Notes: generated by a model from the letters alone, not told the origin. Shown: positions 18,001-26,297, counted from the stretch's first letter. The stretch is 64,000 nucleotides of DNA from JAXLQL01 sp046331625 (GCA_046331625.1 JAXLQL010000035.1:1-64000), one strand, 5' to 3'. Made by a program: numbers and translations.

Positions 18001-18092
18001 CGAGTTCGCGAATCGAGCCGCGGGAACTGGCGGCGTATGCGTCGGTGGCCAGTATGCTGTTGAACCTCGACGAGGCCCTTACGAAGGAGTGA
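15069..18092 (+). CDS. PSCyt1/DUF1549/LamG/DUF1553 protein (planctomycete-type cytochrome)
   Basis: A 1007-residue exported protein. After a signal peptide come a planctomycete cytochrome-c domain (haem motif C32-F-T-C35-H36), DUF1549 with a second C-x-x-C-H at 315-319 (GCTRCHNHKYDP), a LamG/concanavalin-like insert at about 410-595 (FDGKRSVDFPG, AISAWIDG-like strands, GWHHVAMSYDGS) and DUF1553 at about 700-980 (RVTVNRFWQMYFG, RRSLYTFWKRT, NTPLQALNLMND). These proteins are abundant in Planctomycetes, Verrucomicrobia and Solibacter and pair with DUF1501; a role in periplasmic polymer or sugar oxidation is proposed but unproven. A GATAAGAT box lies 9 nt before the ATG. The DUF1501 gene follows after 4 bp. 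Confidence 0.92.
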   Translation: MRLPAVLVLAVSCAYSAVEFNRDVRPILSDKCFTCHGADAKTKGIPLRLDIEAEAKTRAIKEGDPDGSPLIQRVTAEKAAMRMPPAHTGNKLSASEVATLRQWIAEGAKWQKHWSLIPPVRPALPKVSAPNWVANPIDAWVMARLDREELKPSREASRETLLRRVSLDLTGLPPTPAEIDVFLADRSPKAYENAVNRLLDSPRYGERMAARWLDAARYADTNGYQFDGERFMWRWRDWVIDSFNRNQRFDRFVLEQIAGDMLPGAGLDAKIATGFSRNHRGNTEDGIVPEEYAVEYVVDRVETTSTVFLGLTLGCTRCHNHKYDPFTQKEFYRLFAYFNNVPENGRAMKYGNSPPVVAAPTREQQVAHDELTREITETERYLKRNEAAIVKTRKAWLPAGTWWPMSGLDAFFTFEQAEGTAEGLFGKAAAFDGKRSVDFPGVAQFDIDDAFTISAWIDGTTGAIFSRMADRAQGTGIGLYLKDGRLHAHLTSNYVNDALRVDTDEKLAPGWHHVAMSYDGSVQSAGLKLYLDGKLVRNKVEMETLYRPFRNAGRAFKEPFRIGAGGGTENRFRGRIDQVLVYSRVVGAEEIAMLAIGKPLEQLSGTSEAERKLLDQAYFASAAPREIHEAWQRMQSAIREREKLERSFPTVMVMAESPAAKETHLLIRGAYDKPGEVVQPGVPAALPPLPVGAPNNRLGFAQWLVDPGHPLLARVTVNRFWQMYFGTGLVKTTEDFGQQGEYPSHPELLDWLATEFVQSGWNVKALQRLIVTSATYRQSSRTTPELQQRDPENRLLARGARFRMPAEMIRDQALLASGLLSEKLGGPSVKPYQPGGLWGELAMQDMFYVQSKGSELHRRSLYTFWKRTIAPPMMVNFDAANREACVVRENRTNTPLQALNLMNDVTFLEAARKIGERMIAEGGADPDSRIQHGFRLVVGRAPSDAERDVMRGSLAYHRDYFADEAKAKQFLAQGEAETSSRIEPRELAAYASVASMLLNLDEALTKE

Positions 18093-18096
18093 GAGA

Positions 18097-19503
18097 ATGT
18101 TCGAAACATATTTGACGCGGCGTCACTTCTTCCAGCGCACGGCGGCCGGCCTCGGAATCGGCGCGCTCGGATCACTCCTCGCCGAAGAGCAGAAGCCCGG
18201 CGTACTGCCGCACTTCGCCGCAAAAGCCAAACGCGTAATCTATCTGTTCCAGCACGGCGGTCCATCGCAGCTCGACTTGTTCGACTACAAGCCACAACTG
18301 GCCGAGCGGCGCGGTTCGGAACTGCCGGATTCAGTGCGGCGCGGGCAGCGGCTCACCGGAATGACGGCGTTTCAAGCGAAATTCCCGACAGCGCCTTCGA
18401 TCTTCAAGTTCGCTCAGCATGGGCAATCGGGCATGCGGCTCAGCGAACTGATGCCATACACGGCGAAGCACGCCGACCGGCTCTGCGTGGTCCGCTCAAT
18501 GCACACCGACGCGATCAATCACGACCCGGCAGTGTGCTTCTTCCAAACCGGATTTCAACTGGCCGGGCGGCCGAGTATGGGCGCGTGGATCTCCTACGGG
18601 CTGGGCAGCGAGAACAAGGATCTGCCGGCGTTCGTGGTGATGGTGTCGCAAGGCTTCGGCGGATCGCAGGCGCTCGCCGATCGTGCCTGGGGTAGCGGGT
18701 TCCTCCCGACGCGCTATCAAGGCGTGAAGTTCCGCGCGGCCTCTGACCCGGTATTGTATTTGTCGAATCCCGAAGGCTACTCGCGCGAAGCCCGCCGGCA
18801 CTACCTCGACGATCTGAGCCGCTTGAATCAACTCAAGCTCGACGACTACCAGGATCCCGAGATCTCAACGCGCATCGCGCAATACGAGATGGCGTTTCGC
18901 ATGCAAGCTTCGGTGCCTGAACTAACCGATCTTTCGAAGGAACCGGAGCGCGTGTTCGACATGTACGGTCCCGATGCGCGCAAGCCCGGCACCTACGCGG
19001 CCAACTGCATTCTCGCCCGCAGGCTCGCTGAGCGCGGCGTGCGATTCATTCAACTGTTCCACCGCGGCTGGGACCAGCACGGGAATCTCCCGCGCGACAT
19101 TCGCAAGCAGTGCGAGCAAACCGATCAGCCGTCGGCAGCCTTGGTGCAGGACCTCGCCGAGCGCGGCATGCTCGACGACACACTGATCGTGTGGGGCGGC
19201 GAATTCGGGCGCACCGTGTATTCACAGGGAACACTCACCGAGACCGATTACGGCCGTGACCACCATCCGCGCTGCTTCTCGATGTGGCTGGCCGGCGGCG
19301 GTATCAAGGGCGGCCTGACCTACGGCGAAACGGACGACTATTCGTACAATATCGTTTCGAACCCCGTGGACGTGCACGATCTGCACGCGACCATGCTCCA
19401 TTGCATGGGCGTCGAACATACGAAGCTGACGTTCAAGTTCCAGGGCCGGCACTATCGGCTCACCGATGTCCATGGCACGGTGGTTCGCGAACTGCTGAGC
19501 TGA
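18097..19503 (+). CDS. DUF1501 family protein, Tat-exported
   Basis: A 468-residue member of DUF1501, which has an alkaline-phosphatase/sulfatase-like fold. The N-terminus LTRRHFFQRTAAGLGIGALG is a twin-arginine signal. Typical motifs follow: AKRVIYLFQHGGPSQLDLFD, GMRLSELMPYTAKHADRLCV, RRLAERGVRFIQLFHRGWDQ, DDTLIVWGGEFGRTVYSQG, GRDHHPRCFSMWLAGGGI, and HDLHATMLHCMGVEH at the C-terminus. It is the standard partner of the preceding DUF1553 gene (4-bp gap, stop followed by GAGAG and ATG). The substrate is unknown. A second, similar pair lies at 27.3-30.8 kb. Confidence 0.93.
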   Translation: MFETYLTRRHFFQRTAAGLGIGALGSLLAEEQKPGVLPHFAAKAKRVIYLFQHGGPSQLDLFDYKPQLAERRGSELPDSVRRGQRLTGMTAFQAKFPTAPSIFKFAQHGQSGMRLSELMPYTAKHADRLCVVRSMHTDAINHDPAVCFFQTGFQLAGRPSMGAWISYGLGSENKDLPAFVVMVSQGFGGSQALADRAWGSGFLPTRYQGVKFRAASDPVLYLSNPEGYSREARRHYLDDLSRLNQLKLDDYQDPEISTRIAQYEMAFRMQASVPELTDLSKEPERVFDMYGPDARKPGTYAANCILARRLAERGVRFIQLFHRGWDQHGNLPRDIRKQCEQTDQPSAALVQDLAERGMLDDTLIVWGGEFGRTVYSQGTLTETDYGRDHHPRCFSMWLAGGGIKGGLTYGETDDYSYNIVSNPVDVHDLHATMLHCMGVEHTKLTFKFQGRHYRLTDVHGTVVRELLS

Positions 19504-19525
19504 CACCAGAGCGATCCTGTTGTGC

Positions 19526-19531
19526 GATACT
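19526..19531 (+). promoter_or_regulatory. Possible -10 hexamer upstream of the second amidohydrolase
   Basis: GATACT lies 8 nt before the ATG at 19540. CTGACA (19500-19505) could be a -35 but the spacer would be 20 nt. No Shine-Dalgarno sequence is present, so a leaderless start is likely if this promoter is real. Confidence 0.3.
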
Positions 19532-19539
19532 CATCGCCA

Positions 19540-21045
19540 ATGTGGATCCGCAAGCATGAACGCGACCGCCGCAAGGGCGTCGACTCCCCCGTTCCCACCC
19601 AGTTCGTCTCGAACGAGGAGTTCATCCCGCGCCCCCAAAACCGCGACCAGCGCCAGGTAGAACATTTCATCGGCGAAATGTCTGACTCAAATTCGAGGCG
19701 CCTCGGCATCTCGCGGCGCGACTACATGCGCACTGGTATGGGTCTGGCCACCTGTTTTCTGGCGGCGAATCGCGTTTACGGCGAGTATTGGGAAGTGGAA
19801 GCCGCCGAGGCGTTCGAACCGGCGGCCACCGCGGAAAAGTACCCGAAGGGCGAGTACTTCGTGCTCGACGTACAGGCCCACTTCACTGACGGATACGCTC
19901 TCAACTTCCGCACGGACCCGATCGTCAAGGGCATGGGCTTCCAACTGAAGGACGACGCCGAGTCCTACAGCTACAGAACATTCGTGAAAGAAATGTTCTT
20001 TGACTCCGAGACGGACATGATCATCCTCTCCGGCGTGCCTGGCCGCGAAGTGCTGCGCGACGCGCAAGGCAACGTGCCGGAAGGGCGCAAGCGCGGCGGC
20101 GGGATTTTTCCATCATGGCTGATGTCGCAAGCCAAGAAGCAGATCAATGACCTCGCCGGGTCGACGCGGGCACTGTGCCAGGGGAACCTCGCGCCCAATC
20201 ACTACTGGAACCGCGAGACCAACTCGATGGACAAAGCGGCGATCCTCGAGCAGATGGAGCGCGAGATCAAACAGTACGGCATCCACTCGTGGAAATGGTA
20301 CTGCCACACGGATCCGGGCAAGTCCGGCGGCGGTTTCCAGCTCGATGATCCGAACGCGTTCTGGTTCTACGAAGAGTCGCGCAAACGCGGCATCAAGCTC
20401 ATCAGCGTCCACAAGGGCTACTCGTATCAATCGCGCACCCTGGGCCACTTGGCGAATCCCAAGGATGTAGAGAAGGCCGCACTTGCGTACCCGGACTTCA
20501 ACTTCGTGATCTACCACTCGGCGTTACAGCACGGGATCAACGAGCCCGAGTTCAAGGACCCGGCGAAGGTGAATCCCACCACCGGCGACATGGCATGGCA
20601 CGACGTGTTGATGGACATCAAGCGCCGCAATCCCAAGATCGACAACGTATATCCGGAGCTTGGGAGCTTCTTCGGTCCGCTGGTGCTGGCGCATCCTGGT
20701 CTCGCGATGCACGGCATCGGCAAGAACATCAAACACTACGGCGTGGACCGCGTGATCTGGGGCACTGACTGCATCTGGTGGGGCTCACCGCAATGGCTCA
20801 TCGAGGCGTTCAAGCGATTCCAGATCAGCGATGAATACTGCGAGAAGTTCGGATACAAGAAGCTGAGCAAGAAAGACAAGGCGAAGATTCTTGGGCTCAA
20901 CGCGGCAAAGCTCTACGGAATCGATGTGAAGAAGAAGCGCGGTCCGCTACCCGCGGATGCACTGGATCGGCTGAAGACAGCCTACCTGGAAGACGGCGGG
21001 CAGCCAGACAACGCGGCGCACGGCTGGGTCCGGGCGGCTGACTAA
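19540..21045 (+). CDS. Amidohydrolase family protein with internal Tat-like motif
   Basis: A 501-residue amidohydrolase-2 type protein. Barrel motifs include YFVLDVQAHFTDGYALN, a long insert GIHSWKWYCHTDPGKSGGGF, RGIKLISVHKGYSYQSR, NFVIYHSALQHG and VIWGTDCIWWGSPQWLIEAF with the conserved metal-site Asp. Before the barrel is a 46-residue hydrophilic leader followed by LGISRRDYMRTGMGLATCFL, which resembles a Tat signal; the true start could be ATG 19678 if the leader is not made. I keep ATG 19540 because the leader is highly coding-like (PVPTQFVSNEEFIPRPQN) and I recall similar N-terminal leaders in related proteins. The substrate is not identifiable. Confidence 0.82.
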   Translation: MWIRKHERDRRKGVDSPVPTQFVSNEEFIPRPQNRDQRQVEHFIGEMSDSNSRRLGISRRDYMRTGMGLATCFLAANRVYGEYWEVEAAEAFEPAATAEKYPKGEYFVLDVQAHFTDGYALNFRTDPIVKGMGFQLKDDAESYSYRTFVKEMFFDSETDMIILSGVPGREVLRDAQGNVPEGRKRGGGIFPSWLMSQAKKQINDLAGSTRALCQGNLAPNHYWNRETNSMDKAAILEQMEREIKQYGIHSWKWYCHTDPGKSGGGFQLDDPNAFWFYEESRKRGIKLISVHKGYSYQSRTLGHLANPKDVEKAALAYPDFNFVIYHSALQHGINEPEFKDPAKVNPTTGDMAWHDVLMDIKRRNPKIDNVYPELGSFFGPLVLAHPGLAMHGIGKNIKHYGVDRVIWGTDCIWWGSPQWLIEAFKRFQISDEYCEKFGYKKLSKKDKAKILGLNAAKLYGIDVKKKRGPLPADALDRLKTAYLEDGGQPDNAAHGWVRAAD

Positions 21046-21063
21046 CGCTAGCCGCCCTCTTCG

Positions 21064-21798
21064 TCAACACACCCTGACCGCCGAGAACTTCACTTCGATG
21101 GTGCCACCTCCCTGCCCTCCTCCCTTGAAGTCGACCTCGAACGACGTCGAAGACGCAACGCGACAGCAGCAATCCAGAGTGATCGTTCCACTGGCCGTAC
21201 CGTACTCGTCACGTCCGGCGGCTGGCTCCTGGTGTTCCACTTCCACCGCGTCGACGGTAATTGTGAACGTCACTGGCGCGCCTTTCGGCACCTGAACGGT
21301 CGACACCTTGCGGTTGACCTGCGACCACACACCCTGCTGATTGATGAGCTTGTGGAGCGTCAGGTAGCCGAAGAAGTCCGGGATCACGGCCCCGATACCA
21401 TCAATGGAAGCGAACATCCTCACTTCCATTTCGCCGAATGGCGACAGATTCGAATCGGCGGGTTCGATCTGCATCTGCACGACTCGCACGTGAGTCATGA
21501 CGATATCGAATGAACAGCAAGCGGGCGATTGGCATTGGCAGCCCCCTCCGCAGTTGCATTCCTCCTTCGCTGACTCAACGGCGCGATCGGGCTTGGAGCC
21601 GGTCTCGGCGGCCATGAGTCGCGTTGCCGCTCTCACATCCGCGAGAGCCTCCTCAAAAGAGGCGGCTCTCGCCTGGCGCGTTTGCATCGCTTGCACTGCC
21701 AGCAGCAAAGACGTGGTCAGGTCGCGCAATTCGGCGACGTCGCTCACCTGCGGCACGGCGGCCGAAGGAGCGTTCAATTCCTGAGGATTTTCGGGCAT
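21064..21798 (-). CDS. Cysteine-rich protein of unknown function
   Basis: I do not recognise this 244-residue protein. Residues 1-75 are helical and mostly hydrophilic (AELRDLTTSLLLAVQAMQTR). Residues about 80-95 hold a Cys cluster, ECNCGGGCQCQSPACC, with seven cysteines in 16 residues. The rest is beta-rich (GEMEVRMFASIDGIG, PVTFTITVDAVEVEHQ) with a second cluster, TLDCCCRVASS, a Gly-rich turn GGGQGGGT, and a terminal Cys. There is no signal peptide, so the cysteines may bind metal in the cytoplasm. An AGAGGT lies 10 nt before the ATG. It is flanked by convergent and divergent genes and forms a single-gene unit. Confidence 0.7.
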   Translation of the reverse strand: MPENPQELNAPSAAVPQVSDVAELRDLTTSLLLAVQAMQTRQARAASFEEALADVRAATRLMAAETGSKPDRAVESAKEECNCGGGCQCQSPACCSFDIVMTHVRVVQMQIEPADSNLSPFGEMEVRMFASIDGIGAVIPDFFGYLTLHKLINQQGVWSQVNRKVSTVQVPKGAPVTFTITVDAVEVEHQEPAAGRDEYGTASGTITLDCCCRVASSTSFEVDFKGGGQGGGTIEVKFSAVRVC

Positions 21799-21861
21799 GG
21801 TTTGATTGACCTCTGCTGGTTAATGCGGGAGAAGCCGCAAGGCGGGGTCAACCGGTTTTGG

Positions 21862-21867
21862 TACAGT
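21862..21867 (+). promoter_or_regulatory. Possible -10 hexamer, TACAGT
   Basis: TACAGT lies 9 nt before the ATG at 21877. The same hexamer occurs 6 and 7 nt before the starts at 33991 (minus) and 57994 (plus). It supports ATG 21877 as the start and a very short or absent leader. Confidence 0.35.
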
Positions 21868-21876
21868 AGTCCGTTC

Positions 21877-22887
21877 ATGATCTTCAAAGCCATCGTGATG
21901 ACATGCGCGTGCGCGGTCGCATTCGCACAGGGTACTGAAGCCCCCACAGCCGAAATCGACAACGGGCAACTGCACTTGAAGCTCTACCTGCCAGACGCCA
22001 CGCGCGGATACTATCGCGGCACGCGATTCGACTGGTCCGGCGCCGTCTACAGCTTGAAGTGGCAGGGCCACGAATACTATGGACCTTGGTTCGACAAGAA
22101 GGCCCAGAACGTCCGCGACTTCATCTACGAAGGCAACGAGATCATCGTCGGGCCGTGCAGCGGAACTACCGGTCCGGTGGATGAGTTCGGGCAAATCGGC
22201 TTCGACGCAGCCAAGCCCGGTGGAACATTTCTGAAGATTGGCGTGGGCGCGCTCCGCAAGACCGCGGAGCCGCGCTACTCGGGATACCAGCTCTACGAAA
22301 TCGCCAACGGCGGCAAGTGGACCGTGCGCAAGCGGCGCGACCGGATCGAGTTCACGCAGCGTCTCAATGATGCTGAGTCCGGTTACGGATACGTGTATCG
22401 AAAGGTGATGCGGCTGGTGCCTGGCAAGCCCGAGATGGTCCTCGAGCATGGCTTGAAGAACATCGGGCGCAACACGATCGACACCACCGTCTACAATCAC
22501 AACTTCGTCATCCTCGATGGAAAAGCGCCAGGAGAAGGCCTTACAATCGAGACGCCGTTCGACATCAAGTCCTCGAAGCCACCGAATGCGGAACTTGCCC
22601 AGGTGAGCGGCAAGCGGATCGCCTATCTCAAGACGCTCGCGGGGCGCGACACGGTTGCGGGTCCGATCGAAGGCTTCGGCGCCGGGGCCGGCGATCATCG
22701 CTTCAAGATAGAGAACAGCAAGCTGGGCATCGGCGTGAGCTTCGAAGGCGACAAGCCACTCGACAAGATCTATCTGTGGTCGATTCGATCGGTGATGTCG
22801 GTGGAACCGTTCGTGGCCGTGAAAGCCGAACCCGGTCGCGAATTCACGTGGAAAGCCACCTACCGCTACTACGCCACTGCCAAGTAG
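21877..22887 (+). CDS. Secreted aldose-epimerase-like protein
   Basis: A 336-residue protein with an N-terminal signal peptide (MIFKAIVMTCACAVAFAQG) and a beta-rich body resembling the galactose-mutarotase-like superfamily: YYRGTRFDWSGAVYSLKWQG, GQIGFDAAKPGGTFLKIGVG, EMVLEHGLKNIGRNTIDTTV and NHNFVILDG. The assignment is by pattern only; catalytic His and Glu residues of true mutarotases cannot be placed with confidence. It likely binds or modifies a carbohydrate outside the cytoplasm. The ATG at 21877 was chosen because it begins the signal peptide and has a TACAGT box just upstream. The stop abuts the convergent cupin gene with no space for a terminator. Confidence 0.72.
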   Translation: MIFKAIVMTCACAVAFAQGTEAPTAEIDNGQLHLKLYLPDATRGYYRGTRFDWSGAVYSLKWQGHEYYGPWFDKKAQNVRDFIYEGNEIIVGPCSGTTGPVDEFGQIGFDAAKPGGTFLKIGVGALRKTAEPRYSGYQLYEIANGGKWTVRKRRDRIEFTQRLNDAESGYGYVYRKVMRLVPGKPEMVLEHGLKNIGRNTIDTTVYNHNFVILDGKAPGEGLTIETPFDIKSSKPPNAELAQVSGKRIAYLKTLAGRDTVAGPIEGFGAGAGDHRFKIENSKLGIGVSFEGDKPLDKIYLWSIRSVMSVEPFVAVKAEPGREFTWKATYRYYATAK

Positions 22888-23820
22888 TCAGTGTTGCGGC
22901 GCGTCGAAGATGTGATTCGCCGATGGATACGTGCTCGACGTGAGCCGGCACGCGGGCCCCTCGCCGAGAAACTCCGGAATGTGGAATGTCTTCGGCGGCG
23001 CGTAGACGATGTCGCCTTCTACGCCGACTAGCGGCTCCGCAATCCCCTCCATGATCCACTGGAGCTTCCCACGCAGCACGATCCAGAACTCGGCGAAGTC
23101 GGCGTGCATGTGTCCGCGATAGCCGGGCGCACGCTTCGGATTGTCCTTCTGGTGGCCGTAGATAAAATTCCCGCGAACGCGATTCTTGCGCTGGGCGGGC
23201 TCACTCCACGCGCTTTGATTGCGATGGGCCGCTTCGAGATCTTCGATGTTGACGTGGATGCGGTCGCCGGACTTGCTGGGCACGTCGTCCGGATTCACAC
23301 CTGTAGATAGCGTGATGGGGATGTAGTCGACCTCACCGCGGCCGACGCCCTCTGGTTTCGCCTCGAACACCGGAGTCGCCTGCGCCAGCGTCACTTCGAA
23401 CCGAATGGCCGGCTCCGTACCCACTACTTCGAGCGAATGCAGGTGCCGCTCCGGCGCAAAGACGTAGGATCCCTTGCGCGCCTCGATCTGCTGCCACCCT
23501 CGCGGCGTCTCGATCTCGAAGCGAATACGGCCTTCCTGAACCACCCACCATGCCGGCGCATCGGGGAACAAATGGCGCGCCACTTTCGAACCCGGCGCGG
23601 CCGAGATTACCCACCCGCGGCTGTTGCCATCGTCAATGACAAGTTCGCTCCAATTTGTTTGGCCCCAGTGCTTGGCCTTGAGATCGGCCAGGCGAGTGAG
23701 CGGCTTCATCGGCGCCTTGTAGGGCGTGGGCACCACGGGTTTGGGAAAGTAGAAAACGCGTGGAGTCTGCGCCGAGGCGGCCACGGCAAGCGCAGCCGCG
23801 AGAACGAGCGGGTTTCGCAT
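22888..23820 (-). CDS. Exported cupin domain protein (two cupin barrels)
   Basis: A 310-residue protein with a signal peptide (MRNPLVLAAALAVAASAQT). Two cupin-like halves are visible. The first has PAWWVVQEGRIRFEIETPRG and GSYVFAPERHLHSLEV. The second has YRGHMHADFAEFWIVLRGKL and GDIVYAPPKTFHIPEFLG, where HMHADFAE and the late His give a plausible metal site. I start at ATG 23820; the longer frame upstream overlaps the next gene and is not signal-like. The reaction is unknown. It is downstream of two beta-propeller protein genes on the same strand with a 26-bp gap and may be part of their operon. Confidence 0.8.
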   Translation of the reverse strand: MRNPLVLAAALAVAASAQTPRVFYFPKPVVPTPYKAPMKPLTRLADLKAKHWGQTNWSELVIDDGNSRGWVISAAPGSKVARHLFPDAPAWWVVQEGRIRFEIETPRGWQQIEARKGSYVFAPERHLHSLEVVGTEPAIRFEVTLAQATPVFEAKPEGVGRGEVDYIPITLSTGVNPDDVPSKSGDRIHVNIEDLEAAHRNQSAWSEPAQRKNRVRGNFIYGHQKDNPKRAPGYRGHMHADFAEFWIVLRGKLQWIMEGIAEPLVGVEGDIVYAPPKTFHIPEFLGEGPACRLTSSTYPSANHIFDAPQH

Positions 23821-23846
23821 GACTGCCAGTGTATCCGGAAGCAATG

Positions 23847-24842
23847 CTACTGGCCAGGCCAACCCGGGTACCAGCGCAACACGTTGCCCGTAAGGCTCCC
23901 GATGAAGATCAGCCGATCGGGCGTGACGTGGATCCAATGCCCGGGGCTCTCGATCGAACCCAAGATCTTGCCGGTCGCGATGTCGACATGGAAGATGCGC
24001 CCGCCGAGCGTATTGAGCGCGCCCGCTTCCACCTTCTCGCGATGCGTGATCATCCAGAACTGATCGTCCGGAGTGATGAAGATGTTCTGCGTCGACCCGA
24101 GATGATTCCACGCCCGCAGGAACTTGCCCTCGGGCGTGAAGATCTGGATGCGGTTGTTCTCGCGGTCGCTCACATACACAGTGCCCTTCGAATCCACCTG
24201 CACCGAGTGCGGCGTATCGAACTCACCGGGCGCGCGGCCCGCCTTTCCCCACTCGAACTCGTAGCGGCCTTCGCGCGAGAACTTGACGACGCGCTTGTTG
24301 CCGTAACCATCGGAAACGTAGAATCCGCCGTCGCGCGCGAACGCAATGTCGGTGGGTTTGTCGAACGTCTCGCGAGTCGATCCCGCCTGGCCTTTCTTCC
24401 CGAGCGTCAGCAGTAACTCGCCCTTCTGCGTGAACTTCATCACTTGGTGGCTGCCGACATCGGTGGTCCAGACATTTCCCTCGCGATCGATCCGCAATCC
24501 GTGCGGAGACACGAAGTAGTCCTTGCCCCACGAGCGCAAGTAGCGGCCCATCGCATCGAAGATGATCACGGGATCGGCATGATGGCCGCGATGAAACGCG
24601 AACACCTCGCCCTGCGCGTTCACCGCCACCGCGGACACGCGCCCGAACTTCCAGCCCTTCGGCATCGTGTCTTCGTCGCCCGAGAAATGAAGTTCGCCCT
24701 TCGCAGTGGGCGGAGGTGGAACGGGCTCCTCGCCGAACCGGAGGTTCACGCGATACTTCAACAACGCGCCTTCGCGCGGGGACCAGCCTTGCGGTTCGGC
24801 GGCGAGCATCGCAATAGAGGTACAGGCGATCGCGTACTTCAC
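23847..24842 (-). CDS. Secreted NHL-repeat beta-propeller protein
   Basis: A 331-residue protein with a short signal peptide (MKYAIACTSIAMLAAEPQG) and NHL-type repeats that build a six-bladed propeller: SPHGLRIDREGNVWTTDVGS, DKPTDIAFARDGGFYVSDGY, DTPHSVQVDSKGTVYVSDRE and NRIQIFTPEGKFLRAW. The repeats resemble those of peptidylglycine lyase-like proteins and of Solibacter NHL proteins with unknown ligands. The start GTG 24842 restores the signal peptide and lies 7 bp after the stop of the preceding propeller gene. A longer frame to 25100 overlaps that gene and is rejected. Confidence 0.83.
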   Translation of the reverse strand: MKYAIACTSIAMLAAEPQGWSPREGALLKYRVNLRFGEEPVPPPPTAKGELHFSGDEDTMPKGWKFGRVSAVAVNAQGEVFAFHRGHHADPVIIFDAMGRYLRSWGKDYFVSPHGLRIDREGNVWTTDVGSHQVMKFTQKGELLLTLGKKGQAGSTRETFDKPTDIAFARDGGFYVSDGYGNKRVVKFSREGRYEFEWGKAGRAPGEFDTPHSVQVDSKGTVYVSDRENNRIQIFTPEGKFLRAWNHLGSTQNIFITPDDQFWMITHREKVEAGALNTLGGRIFHVDIATGKILGSIESPGHWIHVTPDRLIFIGSLTGNVLRWYPGWPGQ

Positions 24843-24849
24843 GTGCGTC

Positions 24850-25725
24850 TCACACGAAGTCGATGCGGAAGATCCAACCCGCGGTCGGGCTGTCGTTGTT
24901 CGGCCAGCCCGGATGGATGCCTGCATCGCACGCGTAGAGCACGCCGTCGTGATAGGCGAGCCCGTGCGGATCGCACGATCCAGGAAGGAAGTCGACCACT
25001 TCGAGCACCTTTCCAGTCGCTGTCTCGTATCGCACCAGGCAAGGATGGTATTCGCTATAGCGCTTGCAATCATTGCCCACCACTTGCCACATCGATCCAT
25101 CCTTGTCGAACGTGATGTCGTGATAGCGAGTGCGATCCGGCGCCTGATAGAACGGGATCATGTACTCGGGTTGAAACGTCTTGGGATCCACGCGCAGGTT
25201 GCCACGCAGCCGCAGCGCCGCGATCCACAGCTTGCCCTCGTGCCATTGTCCGCCGTGGCAGCCGCCGCCGTTGTCCGCGGGACCCAACGGAATCTGGTGA
25301 TGGCTGATCACCTTGCCACTCATGTCCACTTGGAACACGCCCTCCGGCATCGCGTTCGCGATCATCCATATGTAGCCGCCGCCCACGGCCATTCCGCTCG
25401 TGTTGCGTGACGGCGTGGGAACCGTCTTGAGGACTTTTCCGTTCCAGTCGACGAGCCATGCGTTCTCCACCAGCGACTTTGGCTCGGCCAACTTATACGA
25501 CGCAGCCTGCGCGCCAGAGAGCTTCTGTTCGGCGATCCACAAACCTTCCGGCGTCGCGGCGAGTGCGTTCGGAAATCCACCCGGAGTCTTGAACAGCTTG
25601 GTGGTCTTGGCCTTGCGCTTCGGCTTGTCAACGGGCGGAGCGGCCTTGGCCACTTGCTGCGCGAAGGCGGCGCTCGATAGGGCCGCGGATCCGAGGCCGG
25701 CGGCGAGGAATTCTCGTTTCGTCAT
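24850..25725 (-). CDS. Tat- or Sec-exported beta-propeller protein (SMP-30/NHL-like)
   Basis: A 291-residue protein beginning MTKREFLAAGLGSAALSSAA, a signal of the Tat-like type with a single K-R pair. The mature part shows propeller strands with repeating patterns: GGFPNALAATPEGLWIAEQK, AWLVDWNGKVLKTVPTPSRN, GGYIWMIANAMPEGVFQVDM, RYHDITFDKDGSMWQVVGND and GLAYHDGVLYACDAG. The Asp/His-rich loops could bind a metal as in SMP-30. A good Shine-Dalgarno (AAGGAG) precedes ATG 25725. It is the first gene of a probable three-gene unit with the NHL protein and the cupin. Confidence 0.78.
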   Translation of the reverse strand: MTKREFLAAGLGSAALSSAAFAQQVAKAAPPVDKPKRKAKTTKLFKTPGGFPNALAATPEGLWIAEQKLSGAQAASYKLAEPKSLVENAWLVDWNGKVLKTVPTPSRNTSGMAVGGGYIWMIANAMPEGVFQVDMSGKVISHHQIPLGPADNGGGCHGGQWHEGKLWIAALRLRGNLRVDPKTFQPEYMIPFYQAPDRTRYHDITFDKDGSMWQVVGNDCKRYSEYHPCLVRYETATGKVLEVVDFLPGSCDPHGLAYHDGVLYACDAGIHPGWPNNDSPTAGWIFRIDFV

Positions 25726-25825
25726 GGAGTCTCCTTGGTCAGCTTTACTGCGGGTGATGTTGCCGTGGCGAATTATACACCATCCCGACGAGCTCCGATG
25801 CCGCCACCGTGATATCGTAGTGCCG

Positions 25826-26287
25826 ATGCGACGCCGCTGGTTCTGGTCTCCCCTCGCCGCGCTCGGCGCGACTACAATGTCAGCCATGGCCGCTGCGAAG
25901 AAGAAACTCGCCAAACAGTTCCTCAATCCGGGTCCCAAACCGCCGGGCTATAGCCACGCAGTCACATCTCCGCCAGGAAAAATGGTTTTTGTTTCGGGCC
26001 AAGGCGGCACAGGACTCGACGATGGCAAGATGCCTCCGGATTTCCCCACTCAGGCGCACAACACGTTCAAACACATCGATCGCTTGCTGAAGATGAGCGG
26101 CGCCACATTCGCTGACGTGGTGAAGATCAACTACTACCTCAAAGACATTGCGAACCTGACGGAACTGCGCAAGATCCGCGCCCAGTATTTGAACATGGAT
26201 GCGCCGCCGGCTGCGACGGCGATCCAGACCGGACTGAGCGGCGAGATGCTGCTCGAAGTAGAGTGCATTGCAGTGGTGCCCGAGTAA
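25826..26287 (+). CDS. RidA family protein with N-terminal signal peptide
   Basis: A 153-residue protein. Residues 1-22 (MRRRWFWSPLAALGATTMSA) are a basic-hydrophobic signal. The remainder is a RidA/YjgF/UK114 domain: GYSHAVTSPPGKMVFVSGQG, NTFKHIDRLLKMSGATFADV, VVKINYYLKDIANL and LLEVECIAVVPE. RidA proteins hydrolyse reactive enamines/imines, using a conserved Arg near the C-terminus; here the usual P-x-R-x-x-x before the last strands is PAATAIQTG, so that Arg appears to be missing. Export would be unusual for a RidA. Start ATG 25826 has TATCGT 7 nt upstream; a start at 25886 would give a cytoplasmic form. It lies 10 bp before the DapA-like gene. Confidence 0.82.
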   Translation: MRRRWFWSPLAALGATTMSAMAAAKKKLAKQFLNPGPKPPGYSHAVTSPPGKMVFVSGQGGTGLDDGKMPPDFPTQAHNTFKHIDRLLKMSGATFADVVKINYYLKDIANLTELRKIRAQYLNMDAPPAATAIQTGLSGEMLLEVECIAVVPE

Positions 26288-26297
26288 GGAGGAGCAA

